A DNA stretch of 64,000 bases, from contig NZ_LMPD01000001.1 of NCBI RefSeq assembly GCF_001424305.1, positions 1 to 64,000 of the forward strand, read 5' to 3'. Shown piece by piece: positions 54,569 to 63,184 of the stretch (its first letter is position 1; each line of letters opens with the position of its first letter). The position numbers and the translations under genes were made by a program. Under the pieces are notes generated by a model. It did no database searches and had not been told where the DNA came from. It saw only the letters and a list, made by a program, of their open reading frames with translations. The DNA is from Pedobacter sp. Leaf176. Lineage in GTDB: Bacteria > Bacteroidota > Bacteroidia > Sphingobacteriales > Sphingobacteriaceae.

Positions 54569-55462
54569 TTATTTAAAGTAAATTCCTTGGTCTAAATCTT
54601 GAATTAAACTGGAGTATTCAGGTTTCCAATTTAAGCGTTCCCTGGTTAATTGTGCCGTAGCCGGTCCATCTACACTCACGAAATGTTCAAACCAGTCAAA
54701 ATGTGCATAAGCTTCATTCGCGGGTATAGAAATAACAGGTAAACTAAGTTGTTTGCCGATGGATTCTGCTATTGATTTAAGGGTTATTGATTCTTCGGCT
54801 ACCCCGTGAAAACGTGCGCCTGGTTCCGCTTTTTCTAAGGCCAGCCGGTAAAGTCTGGCCGCATCAACGCGATGAATACCTGTCCACCGGTTTTCGCCTT
54901 TACCGATGTAAGCTGAAAAACCCGTTTTCCTGGCGATATCAATCAGCATCGGTACGAAGCCATGGCTGTCGCCTTCCCCATGAACGGACGGCGACAAACG
55001 AACCACCGACACACGAACGTTTTGAGCAGCAAGTACGTCAACTGCTTTTTCTGTGGCTAACCTTGGGTTATGTCCATTGTAATTTGGCAACATATCTTCT
55101 GTAGCTAAACGACCTGGATTAACGATCAGTGTTCCAGATGTTACTATGAAAGGCTTAGAGCTTCCACGAATAGCATTACCCATCGTTTCAATAGCTAACC
55201 GATCAATATCACACACCTCTGCAAAACGCGTAAAGTCATGAATAAATCCAGTGTGAATAATACCATCAGCTAGGTTTGCCCCTTCCTTTAAACTTTCCAG
55301 GTTTTCCAAATCACCTCTATGCACTTCAGCTCCGGCAAGCAAGATTGCTTTTTCAGCCGCATCATTCCGTGCCAGGCCTAAAACCTTGTGACCTGCGTTA
55401 ATTAATTCCTTTACCACCGCGGAACCAACAAATCCGGTTGCGCCTGTTACAAAAATTTTCAT
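54569..55462 (-). CDS. NAD(P)-dependent epimerase/dehydratase family protein
   Basis: A 297-residue extended SDR with nucleotide motif VTGATGFVGSAVVKELI. It has an N-terminal Rossmann fold and GRL/GVAEES features of the atypical SDR5 group, which acts on small molecules. The usual YxxxK is not clear, consistent with atypical members. Probably co-transcribed with the AraC regulator downstream. Confidence 0.85.
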   Translation of the reverse strand: MKIFVTGATGFVGSAVVKELINAGHKVLGLARNDAAEKAILLAGAEVHRGDLENLESLKEGANLADGIIHTGFIHDFTRFAEVCDIDRLAIETMGNAIRGSSKPFIVTSGTLIVNPGRLATEDMLPNYNGHNPRLATEKAVDVLAAQNVRVSVVRLSPSVHGEGDSHGFVPMLIDIARKTGFSAYIGKGENRWTGIHRVDAARLYRLALEKAEPGARFHGVAEESITLKSIAESIGKQLSLPVISIPANEAYAHFDWFEHFVSVDGPATAQLTRERLNWKPEYSSLIQDLDQGIYFK

Positions 55463-55611
55463 TCTAATTGATTTAAATTGTCTGACAAATCACATTTATC
55501 AGGTGTGCAGTTAAATATAATCGCATCTCCTAACGGCACAAAAATCTATTAATCTGAGCAAAGAAATTTAGGCTAAACTAATTTTGATTTAGCCAAAATG
55601 CATATGTTGAA

Positions 55612-55640
55612 CAAAAAAAACTGCCGCAGTTTTGCGGCAG
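55612..55640 (-). terminator. Terminator of the SPFH gene
   Basis: CTGCCGCA (55621-55628) and TGCGGCAG (55633-55640) pair; on the minus strand a T8 run follows. It lies 28 bp after the stop codon. Confidence 0.9.
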
Positions 55641-55668
55641 TCCAATATATTAAAAAGATTATTCTTAG

Positions 55669-56601
55669 TTATTTTTTAGGCTGATTTTGGTTCAGCTGCA
55701 TGGCCATCATTTCTTTCATCGTTTTATTCATGCCTTCTGTACTGCCATCTAAGAAAATAATATTGCCCTCACCATATTCAGCAAATTGTTTGATGGCCTC
55801 TGTCCACATCGTAAAAAGAATTACAGATGTATCTAAATTTGCCTGTTGCATTTCATGCGCTGCATTTGTCATACCTTTTGCAACTTCCTCCCTGAATAAA
55901 GCAATACCCTGTCCCCGTAACTGAGCTGCTTCACGTTCGGCCATGGCCGCAATCTTAATTGCATTACCGTCGGCTTCCGCACCTTTTGTTTTGGTAATTA
56001 ACAAAGCTTGTCCTTCATTTTCTGCTGCTGCTTTTAAGTTGTTTGAAGCCACAACCCTACTCATTGAGCGCATAATTTCCTCATCGAAAGTGATGTCATT
56101 TAACTGCAAGTCCTGTAAATGATAACCCCATCCATCTAATACCTGATCGATTTGTTCCTTAACGTGAAGTACGATTTCATTTCGCTGAGCGAGGACATTC
56201 GCCTGTTTTTGCGTAGCCACATAGGCACGGATGGAACCTTCAATGGTTCTGATTAGTGCCTGCATTAAATTGGTCGCATCAACAAATTTAAAGGCTACGT
56301 TTTTAATGGTTTCCTCATCCTGGTTAACCACAGAATATAAAAGCATGGCTTTAAAATAAACATTTGCCTGATCCTGTGTTACGGCCTGGAATGAAAGTTC
56401 AACTGAGCGGTTTTGAATTGAAATACGCGAGTAAATCTGTTCGATTAACGGAATTTTAAAATTCAAGCCAGGTCTTAATTGTCGTTGGTATTTCCCAAAT
56501 ACGGTAATTACAGCAATGGTACCTTGTTTTACGGTAACAAATGAACTTAAAAGAATGATGATTCCGAAGAAAATTAGAATGTAAACTGTGTATTGCATCA
56601 T
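55669..56601 (-). CDS. SPFH/prohibitin-family membrane protein
   Basis: A 310-residue protein with one N-terminal membrane helix (about 3-25). An SPFH/Band 7 domain (about 26-200; TVKQGTIAVITVFGKYQRQLRPGLNFKIPL) and an alanine-rich coiled-coil tail (GAEADGNAIKIAAMAEREAAQLRGQ) follow. It forms membrane-organising oligomers, often near proteases, lipid domains or stress systems. No partner is seen here. Confidence 0.9.
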   Translation of the reverse strand: MMQYTVYILIFFGIIILLSSFVTVKQGTIAVITVFGKYQRQLRPGLNFKIPLIEQIYSRISIQNRSVELSFQAVTQDQANVYFKAMLLYSVVNQDEETIKNVAFKFVDATNLMQALIRTIEGSIRAYVATQKQANVLAQRNEIVLHVKEQIDQVLDGWGYHLQDLQLNDITFDEEIMRSMSRVVASNNLKAAAENEGQALLITKTKGAEADGNAIKIAAMAEREAAQLRGQGIALFREEVAKGMTNAAHEMQQANLDTSVILFTMWTEAIKQFAEYGEGNIIFLDGSTEGMNKTMKEMMAMQLNQNQPKK

Positions 56602-56689
56602 ATTGGATTTTTTATGAAGTTATAAAAAATTCATAGAAACTACATGATGGTTTTTGTAGCTTTAATATTTCTAACTTAATCATATATAC

Positions 56690-58732
56690 ATGAAAAAGAA
56701 TTTATTTCTGCCAGCTGCTGCATTAGTGTTACTTGCAGCTTGCCAGAACGATAAAAATCATCAGACAACGGAAGCCGACCAAAGAACAGTATTTTTTGAT
56801 ACAGCCGGAATGGATACAACAGTTAAACCGGGCGATAACTTTTTTCTTTACGCCAATGGAAAATGGATGAAAAATACGCAGATTCCGAAAACAGAAACTG
56901 GCTGGGGCTCATTTTATACGCTTTACAACGACAACCTTAAAAATTTAAAAAGCATATTAGAGCATGCTGCAAAAAGTAGTTCTGTTAAAGGAACTGCGGA
57001 ACAAAAAGTCGGTGACTTCTATGCAAGTGGCATGGATTCTCTGACCATAGAAAAACTGGGTACGGAGCCTGTTAAGCCATTGTTATCAAAAATTGAAGCC
57101 ATTAAAAATGATAAGGATTTAATTAATTTCATCGCCGAAGGATTTAAAAATGGCGAAGGTGATTTATTAGGTTTCGGTATCGAACCGGATGATAAAATAA
57201 GCAATAAAAATGCTTTGGTATTTTCCCAGTCAGGAATAAACTTACCTGAACGCAGTTATTATCTTGATCAGGATGAGAAGGCAAAAAAAATCAGATCCGA
57301 ATATGTAAAATACATCACGAAAATATTTAGTTTATCGGGAGATTCTGTAAATGCCGCTAAATATGCTAATGATATTCTGAAACTGGAAACTGCGATTGCT
57401 GCCTCGCATTCGACTCCGGTAGAACTTCGCGACCCTCAAAAAAATTATAACAAATATGCTATCGCCGATTTTCAGAAGCAAATGCCAAATATTGATTTTA
57501 AATCTGTGTTGAACAAATTAGGTGCCAGTACTGACAGTGTTATTGTTCGTCAGCCAAAGTATTACCAGGCGCTATCTACTTTAATAAAAAGCCAGCCGAT
57601 TAACATCTGGAAAGAGAAACTGAAATTTGACGCATTAAATTCAGCCGCAAATGCACTTACCAAATCGTTTAGAAAAGCTAAGTTTGATTTCTTCGGTAAG
57701 ACCTTGTATGGTCAGCCATCACAAACTGAAAGGTGGAAAACTATGGTTAGCAATACCGACAGAAATCTGGGCGAATTGTTAGGTCAGCTCTATGCCGAGC
57801 AGTACTTTAAACCGGAAGCAAAAAAGCGCATGCTTGAGCTGGTAAATAACCTCCAGAAAGTTTATGAAAACAGGATAAAAAAAGTAGACTGGATGACGCC
57901 GGAAACGAAGAAGAAGGCTTTAGAAAAGCTTAACGCATTTGTTAAGAAAATTGGTTATCCCGATAAATGGAAAAAATATGATGATGTAGAAATTTCAAAA
58001 AACACCTATTATGCAAATCTACAATCAGCTGAAAGGCATGCTTATAAGGAAATGATGGATAAATTAGGTAAGCCTGTCGACAAAACAGAGTGGGGCATGA
58101 CGCCGCCGACTGTAAATGCTTACTACAATCCATCCTTTAACGAAATCGTGTTTCCAGCTGGAATTTTACAGTTTCCATTTTTTGCGTTTAACGCCGATGA
58201 TGCGATAAACTACGGTGCGATCGGTGCGGTGATTGGCCACGAAATGACTCACGGTTTTGATGACCAAGGTCGACAATATGATGCTGCGGGTAACTTAAAA
58301 GAATGGTGGACAAAAGATGATGCAGCCAAGTTTAAAACCAAGGCGGATAAAGTTGTAGCGTTTTACAACAATTTCTCATTATTAGATAACCAGCACGTAA
58401 ATGGTGCGTTAACATTAGGAGAAAACCTGGCTGATATTGGCGGACTTAATATTGCATATGATGCTTTTAAATTGACTGAACAAGGTAAAAGCACTGATAA
58501 AATTGATGGTTTCAGCCCAGACCAACGTTTCTTCCTGGGCTTTGCCCAGGTTTGGAGGATGAAGAACCGTGATGAAAGCATGCTTGTTCGTCTGAAAACC
58601 GATCCACATAGCCCGGAAATGTTCCGTGTTAATGGACCGTTATACAATATGGAAGCATTTTATAAAGCATTTAATATACCAGCAACAGCCAAAATGTATG
58701 TTGCACCGGCGAACAGGCTGGGTGTTTGGTAA
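56690..58732 (+). CDS. M13-family metallopeptidase (neprilysin/PepO-like)
   Basis: A 680-residue lipoprotein (lipobox LLAAC). It has the M13 N-terminal domain (MDTTVKPGDNFFLYANGKWMKNTQIP) and the C-terminal catalytic domain with zinc motif H517-E-M-T-H521 in IGHEMTHGFDDQG. GENLADIGGLNIAYDAF supplies the Glu ligand and NPSFNEIVFPAGILQ is typical. It degrades small peptides in the periplasm. Full length. Confidence 0.95.
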   Translation: MKKNLFLPAAALVLLAACQNDKNHQTTEADQRTVFFDTAGMDTTVKPGDNFFLYANGKWMKNTQIPKTETGWGSFYTLYNDNLKNLKSILEHAAKSSSVKGTAEQKVGDFYASGMDSLTIEKLGTEPVKPLLSKIEAIKNDKDLINFIAEGFKNGEGDLLGFGIEPDDKISNKNALVFSQSGINLPERSYYLDQDEKAKKIRSEYVKYITKIFSLSGDSVNAAKYANDILKLETAIAASHSTPVELRDPQKNYNKYAIADFQKQMPNIDFKSVLNKLGASTDSVIVRQPKYYQALSTLIKSQPINIWKEKLKFDALNSAANALTKSFRKAKFDFFGKTLYGQPSQTERWKTMVSNTDRNLGELLGQLYAEQYFKPEAKKRMLELVNNLQKVYENRIKKVDWMTPETKKKALEKLNAFVKKIGYPDKWKKYDDVEISKNTYYANLQSAERHAYKEMMDKLGKPVDKTEWGMTPPTVNAYYNPSFNEIVFPAGILQFPFFAFNADDAINYGAIGAVIGHEMTHGFDDQGRQYDAAGNLKEWWTKDDAAKFKTKADKVVAFYNNFSLLDNQHVNGALTLGENLADIGGLNIAYDAFKLTEQGKSTDKIDGFSPDQRFFLGFAQVWRMKNRDESMLVRLKTDPHSPEMFRVNGPLYNMEAFYKAFNIPATAKMYVAPANRLGVW

Positions 58733-58759
58733 ATTAATCCGCATTAGTTAGTTCAATTT

Positions 58760-58804
58760 AAAGCCACAGAATAACAGATTTTATATCTGTCAGTCTGTGG
58801 CTTT
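58760..58804 (+). terminator. Terminator of the M13 peptidase
   Basis: AAAGCCACAGA and TCTGTGGCTTT (11 bp) enclose an inner ACAGAT/ATCTGT pair. The arm shares GCCACAGA with the stem at 27958-28011. It lies 27 bp after the stop codon. Confidence 0.82.
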
Positions 58805-58884
58805 ATTCTGAAATTCACTTAACTTTTATTCAAATGCAAACAAAAAACAATATTTATTGTATTTACTCTGATAATTTTAAAACT

Positions 58885-59070
58885 ATGAACGTAAAACGAA
58901 CTTTTGGAACCGTCCTAACCATTTTAGGAATAATCGGATTAATTTATGCAGGTTATGGATTTGTACAACAAAGTCAGCAAACCCGGGGCTTATTAGTTTA
59001 TGGTATAATCGGGTTAATATTTTTTATTTCCGGAATCGGCTTGGTTAAAAATACAAAGGACGAGGCTTAG
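58885..59070 (+). CDS. Small two-helix membrane protein
   Basis: From ATG 58885 (MNVKRTFGTVLTILG) the protein has 61 residues and two membrane helices, with a short polar loop. The frame is open from 58834, but that segment is not protein-like. Similar short membrane proteins are common in Bacteroidota; function unknown. Confidence 0.68.
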   Translation: MNVKRTFGTVLTILGIIGLIYAGYGFVQQSQQTRGLLVYGIIGLIFFISGIGLVKNTKDEA

Positions 59071-59376
59071 CTTTTAAGGAAGCCAACTAAGGTTAGTCTT
59101 AACTCCGGTCTTCTGCTAAAATTCTTACGTTAAATTTAAGTCGTTAAAAATAACCAAAAAACCTGCACACAACTTAAATATTTCATTTGAGATTAAAGAG
59201 GTACGCAGTTATTGATCCTTGGCAAATATGGTACACAATAACTTGTTCTGATTTTTGTTGCATTTCCTTTTCTGTCTATTGACTTGATGCAAAAAATTGG
59301 AATATGTAATATTTTTTGTTAATATAGCGTCTCATTCGGATCGGTCATCCCCCGCATTCAAATAACAGGAATTACC
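59071..59376. other. 306-bp intergenic region
   Basis: AT-rich, no convincing frame or hairpin. The promoter of the small regulator is expected here, but no clear boxes stand out. Confidence 0.4.
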
Positions 59377-59586
59377 ATGGATGATACGAAATGTTTGTTA
59401 ATCAGTAAAAAAATCAAGTTAAAGAGGTATGCGCTTGGTTACAGCCAGGAATATATGGCGCAGCAACTTGGCATATCGCAAAACGTGTATTCGAAAAATG
59501 AAAGGGATGTCAAAAATATTCCACTAATACGAATTATACAAATAGCCTCCATATTAAACGTTTCCGTTTCGAGACTATTGAAATAA
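59377..59586 (+). CDS. Mini XRE-family helix-turn-helix regulator
   Basis: A 69-residue protein that is little more than a single XRE helix-turn-helix domain: IKLKRYALGYSQEYMAQQLGISQNVYSKNER contains both helices and VKNIPLIRIIQIASILNVSV the capping helices. Such minimal regulators act as phage, antitoxin or developmental repressors. No toxin or phage gene is adjacent, so the target is unknown. Start at ATG 59377. Confidence 0.82.
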   Translation: MDDTKCLLISKKIKLKRYALGYSQEYMAQQLGISQNVYSKNERDVKNIPLIRIIQIASILNVSVSRLLK

Positions 59587-59709
59587 ACCGTCAGAAAATC
59601 ATCTCCTAATCGCCTGCACTATTTGATTTGTATTTGTTGCTACAAATATAAGTGATGTAAGCTTGTATCGATACGGTCAGCACTTATTTTTGATTTTCAA
59701 ACTTATAAT

Positions 59710-59895
59710 TTATGGCTTACTTTTTTTCGATTTGATAATCAGGAATTGACTGTAGGCAACTAATGAGCCGGCGAGAATTATAATCCCAGCCGACAATAAA
59801 TTTTCCGGGTTTTTATTAATATAGAAAGCTGCCGCTAAAACCAGAATGGTTGCCGCTAAGCCAATAATATAATGAAGAATTAATCCCTTTTTCAT
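59710..59895 (-). CDS. Small two-helix membrane protein
   Basis: A 61-residue protein, MKKGLILHYIIGLAATILVL followed by a second hydrophobic stretch (about 35-52) and a Lys-rich tail. It resembles small hypothetical inner-membrane proteins. It starts 45 bp after the CapA gene on the same strand, so it may share its transcript. Confidence 0.6.
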   Translation of the reverse strand: MKKGLILHYIIGLAATILVLAAAFYINKNPENLLSAGIIILAGSLVAYSQFLIIKSKKSKP

Positions 59896-59939
59896 GAGGC
59901 AAATATTCTGAAATAATTCTAAATGATGGTAATCTAAAT

Positions 59940-61040
59940 CTATTCTTTTGGTAAAGAAATCCTGTTATCTTCAAACGAAAGTTTGTGTCCGGTAAAATCT
60001 TCGTCAGTTAAGTCTTTAATCTTTTTAAAAGCGGCATGGGTATCATCAAGGGTTAACCGGTTTATTTTATCCTGTTTTACAGAAACAACGTCAGCATAAA
60101 GAAAATTGCCTTTGCTGTTTATTTTAAGCTGGAGCAATGGTGCAATGCCATTGTTGCCTTTTAGACTGAACATCCCATAGGTGCAAAAGTTACCCAGGCT
60201 ATAAGCTATGAATTTATTCCTGTACACTTCTACTGCACGGCTTACATGCGGCCCGTGGCCCAGTACTACATCTGCGCCAGCATCAATAACTGCGTGGGCA
60301 AACGCGTAAACATCGCCTCGGTTTTCATTATAAAAAATTTCGTTTTTGCGTGGAACATGTTCAAACCGGGCGCCTTCACCTCCACCGTGAAAAGAAACGA
60401 TTACAATATCGACCTTCTTTTTTAAATAAGTGACCAAGGCTTTAGCACCATCTATTTTGTTAATTGAAACCGTATTTTCGTTCGGGGCAAAAGCGCAGAA
60501 GCCATAGCGAATGCTATCTTTTTCAAAAATTTCAAAAGGTTTGTTTACTTGACCTGCATAATGAATTCGCAACGAATCTAAAATCCTTGCTGTGTTCTTT
60601 CTGCCTTTGGCATCAAAATCGCCTACATGGTTGTTTGCAATACTCAAAACATTAAAACCTGCTTTCTTATAAATTCCGGCATAACGTTCCGGCATGCGAA
60701 AAGCATAACAATTGTTTGGGTTAAGTCCTTTACATTTATTTGAATTTCCTGAATTCAAAAAACAACCTTCGAGATTTCCGAAAACAATATCGCCTTCAAG
60801 CAGGCTATCAACCGCCTTAAAACTATTTATTGCGTCATCTGGAGGAAGATTTACCGTGGATGGGAAAGCTGAGCCCAACATGATGTCGCCAACCGCTGTT
60901 ATCGAAATGGTATCCTTAAGTCTTTTGACGGCCGTGTCTGCTTTCGGTTGCGAGACAACAACTTGTGCGTTGTTGCTGGTGCAGCCAATAAATACAGCTA
61001 AAAGAAGAAATGGCAAAAATATGCCGTTTGCTAGCTTCAT
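59940..61040 (-). CDS. CapA-family lipoprotein
   Basis: A 366-residue protein with lipobox AVFIGC. The CapA/PgsA calcineurin-like phosphoesterase fold shows SITAVGDIMLGSAFPS, DIVFGNLEGCF, SIANNHVGDFDAKG, IVSFHGGGEGARF and VLGHGPHVSRAVEVY. The family is linked to poly-gamma-glutamate or capsule work in Gram-positives, but here no PgsBC genes are present, so the role is probably different. Exported to the envelope. Confidence 0.88.
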   Translation of the reverse strand: MKLANGIFLPFLLLAVFIGCTSNNAQVVVSQPKADTAVKRLKDTISITAVGDIMLGSAFPSTVNLPPDDAINSFKAVDSLLEGDIVFGNLEGCFLNSGNSNKCKGLNPNNCYAFRMPERYAGIYKKAGFNVLSIANNHVGDFDAKGRKNTARILDSLRIHYAGQVNKPFEIFEKDSIRYGFCAFAPNENTVSINKIDGAKALVTYLKKKVDIVIVSFHGGGEGARFEHVPRKNEIFYNENRGDVYAFAHAVIDAGADVVLGHGPHVSRAVEVYRNKFIAYSLGNFCTYGMFSLKGNNGIAPLLQLKINSKGNFLYADVVSVKQDKINRLTLDDTHAAFKKIKDLTDEDFTGHKLSFEDNRISLPKE

Positions 61041-61057
61041 TAATTGGATATTGAGTT

Positions 61058-61091
61058 AAAAAAAAATCCTCCGGAATTGCTTCAGGAGGAT
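61058..61091 (-). terminator. Terminator of the NlpC/P60 gene
   Basis: ATCCTCC (61066-61072) and GGAGGAT (61085-61091) pair, with a T9 run on the minus strand. It lies 45 bp after the stop codon and just upstream of the CapA start. Confidence 0.88.
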
Positions 61092-61136
61092 ATATATTTT
61101 TTCGGGCTAACTGAAAATTGCCAACCTCATACTAAT

Positions 61137-61694
61137 CTATTCTACAGTAAAGTCCTTTTTAAAGGATTCAAGTATTCTTCCACCTTTATAAAAATAACGG
61201 CTGTAATAAGGTTCATTTAAATTACTGATTACAACTCCTCGGGAACTCGATGCATGAGCAAATCTGTTATCGCCAAGGTAAATTCCAATGTGTGAAATGC
61301 TTCGGCTTTTTATCTTAAAGAAAACCAAATCACCTTCTTTTAAATCTTCTTTAGAAAGTGGGTCTACCATGCTAAAAATATCCCTTGAATTTCTTCTAAT
61401 CGTGGTGTTGAAAACTTTATCGTAAATCGCCTTCGTAAAAGCAGAACAATCAATGCCTTTTTTAGTGTTTCCACCAAAACTGTAAGGAGTTCCAATCCAT
61501 TCGTAAACGAATTTATATAATTTTAAGTTCGACGTTGCATCAACTGCAACACCCATAACCTGAGAAAAGTATTGAGATGCAAGGTTATCTGGGTCGTTTA
61601 AATCTTTGCCGGATTCTTTTGTTTTTGTTTGCGCAAATGCGGTGGAGAGCGTGCAGATAGCGATTAGAGATGAAAACAAAATTTTTTTAATCAT
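61137..61694 (-). CDS. Secreted NlpC/P60 peptidoglycan hydrolase
   Basis: A 185-residue protein with a signal peptide (1-21) and an NlpC/P60 (C40) domain from about residue 62. The catalytic Cys83 is in GIDCSAF, His135 in SHIGIYLGD, and a further His147 in FAHASS. It cleaves gamma-D-Glu-meso-DAP-type bonds in peptidoglycan. It has its own promoter (61764-61794) and terminator. Confidence 0.93.
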   Translation of the reverse strand: MIKKILFSSLIAICTLSTAFAQTKTKESGKDLNDPDNLASQYFSQVMGVAVDATSNLKLYKFVYEWIGTPYSFGGNTKKGIDCSAFTKAIYDKVFNTTIRRNSRDIFSMVDPLSKEDLKEGDLVFFKIKSRSISHIGIYLGDNRFAHASSSRGVVISNLNEPYYSRYFYKGGRILESFKKDFTVE

Positions 61695-61763
61695 GTTATA
61701 CAGTTATGTTTGGGTAAACTACTTACACATTAACGTACACCACATGGGCTTATTGTCGGTTTC

Positions 61764-61794
61764 CAAAAGTATTAATTATCTAAATGTCATCCAA
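61764..61794 (-). promoter_or_regulatory. Bacteroidota primary-sigma promoter of the NlpC/P60 gene
   Basis: On the minus strand a TTG (complement 61792-61794) is separated by 20 bases from TACTTTTG (complement 61764-61771). This is an exact TTG-N20-TAnnTTTG match, with a leader of about 60-70 bases before the ATG. This is the best promoter of this type in the window. Confidence 0.65.
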
Positions 61795-61795
61795 A

Positions 61796-62158
61796 TGTTT
61801 TAACGAAAAATCAAAAGTTATTAACATTTATCAGTTTTAGTTACGGTTTTTTAAGCGATGAATAAAAAATAACAGGCTATTTTTGACGAATGAGCAGTAA
61901 TCTTTAACGGGATCTAAAATTGTGGCTATCTGCATTTTTACAGAATTTAATTTCACCTTGATTATAATAGAGAAAGATATAAACTGCAAAGTTTTAAAAC
62001 CAGAAAATCATAACTAAGTGCTAAATTCAGCATTATATTGTAACACAACTGTTAAAAGAGCAAATAGGGTTTATAATAGGATGTTTTTACATTAGAAAGT
62101 GCCAAAAATTACAATAAAAAAATTAGATTTGCTGTTGCAAAAAAACAAATATCCTAAA
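61796..62158. other. Upstream region of the pyruvate dehydrogenase genes
   Basis: AT-rich and without coding features; the pdhA frame runs open back to 62099 from a GTG but that part is not protein-like. A TATTTTTG at 61878-61885 fits the -7 consensus but is about 275 bp from the start, so the promoter remains uncertain. Confidence 0.4.
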
Positions 62159-63154
62159 ATGAGTGCAGTAGAAATAAATAAAGATACTTGGTTAAAGTGG
62201 TTCGAATCGATGTTGCTTATGCGTAAATTCGAAGAGAAAACCGGCCAGTTATACGGACAACAAAAAATTCGTGGCTTTTGTCATTTATACATTGGACAAG
62301 AGGCGGTAGTTGCGGGTGCAATATCCGCCATGCAAAAAGGTGATTCTATGATTACGACTTATCGTGATCACGCACATGCCTTAGCATTGGGTGTTAGTGC
62401 CGACAGCATTATGGCAGAAATGTATGGTAAAGCTACGGGTTGCTCTAAAGGTAAAGGCGGTTCTATGCACATGTTTAGCAAAGAACATAATTTTTACGGT
62501 GGACATGCAATTGTTGGGGGTCAGATTCCATTAGGTGCTGGTGTTGCTTTTGCAGAAAAATACAAAGGAACAGATAACGTTAACATTTGTTATATGGGCG
62601 ATGGTGCTGTGCGCCAGGGTGCATTAAACGAAACGTTTAATATGGCTATGTTGTGGAAATTGCCCGTAATTTTTGTTTGTGAAAACAATGGTTATGCAAT
62701 GGGTACTTCGGTACAACGTACTACCAATATGACTGATATTTATAAAATTGGTTTGGGTTTCGATATGCCTTGTGCTCCGGTTGATGGTATGGACCCTGTT
62801 GCAGTACACAATGCAATGGACGAGGCTATTCAACGTGCTCGCAAAGGTGAAGGACCTACTTTCTTGGAAATGAGAACCTACCGCTACCGTGGTCACTCGA
62901 TGTCTGATCCAGCTAAATACCGTACTAAAGAAGAATTAGAAGACTATAAAGCAAAAGACCCTGTTGAGCATGCAAGAGAAACTATTCTTAAAGAAAAGTA
63001 TGCCGATCAAGCCTGGATCGAAGAGGTAGAAGCTAAAGTTAAAGCTACGGTAGATCAGGCAGTTAAATTCGCAGAAGAGTCTCCATGGCCAGATGCATCT
63101 GAGTTATACAAAGATGTTTACATGACGGAGAACTATCCTTACGTAATGGACTAA
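62159..63154 (+). CDS. pdhA: Pyruvate dehydrogenase E1 component, alpha subunit
   Basis: A 331-residue thiamine-diphosphate enzyme from ATG 62159 (MSAVEINKDTW). It has RKFEEKTGQLYGQQKIRGF, QEAVVAGAISAM, CSKGKGGSMHMF and the ThDP motif from GDGAVRQGALNE to ENNGYAMGTS. The YRYRGHSMSDPAKYR segment carries the phosphorylation-loop histidine. It decarboxylates pyruvate and acetylates the E2 lipoyl groups. E2 starts 30 bp downstream; the E1 beta gene is not between them, so it lies elsewhere. Confidence 0.96.
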   Translation: MSAVEINKDTWLKWFESMLLMRKFEEKTGQLYGQQKIRGFCHLYIGQEAVVAGAISAMQKGDSMITTYRDHAHALALGVSADSIMAEMYGKATGCSKGKGGSMHMFSKEHNFYGGHAIVGGQIPLGAGVAFAEKYKGTDNVNICYMGDGAVRQGALNETFNMAMLWKLPVIFVCENNGYAMGTSVQRTTNMTDIYKIGLGFDMPCAPVDGMDPVAVHNAMDEAIQRARKGEGPTFLEMRTYRYRGHSMSDPAKYRTKEELEDYKAKDPVEHARETILKEKYADQAWIEEVEAKVKATVDQAVKFAEESPWPDASELYKDVYMTENYPYVMD

Positions 63155-63184
63155 TTTTAAAAAGATTTCAATTAATTAGATATA

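Noticed and set aside
62099..62158. N-terminal extension of pdhA from GTG 62099
   Set aside because: The 20 extra residues are Lys-rich and unlike known E1 alpha starts; ATG 62159 gives the standard N-terminus.
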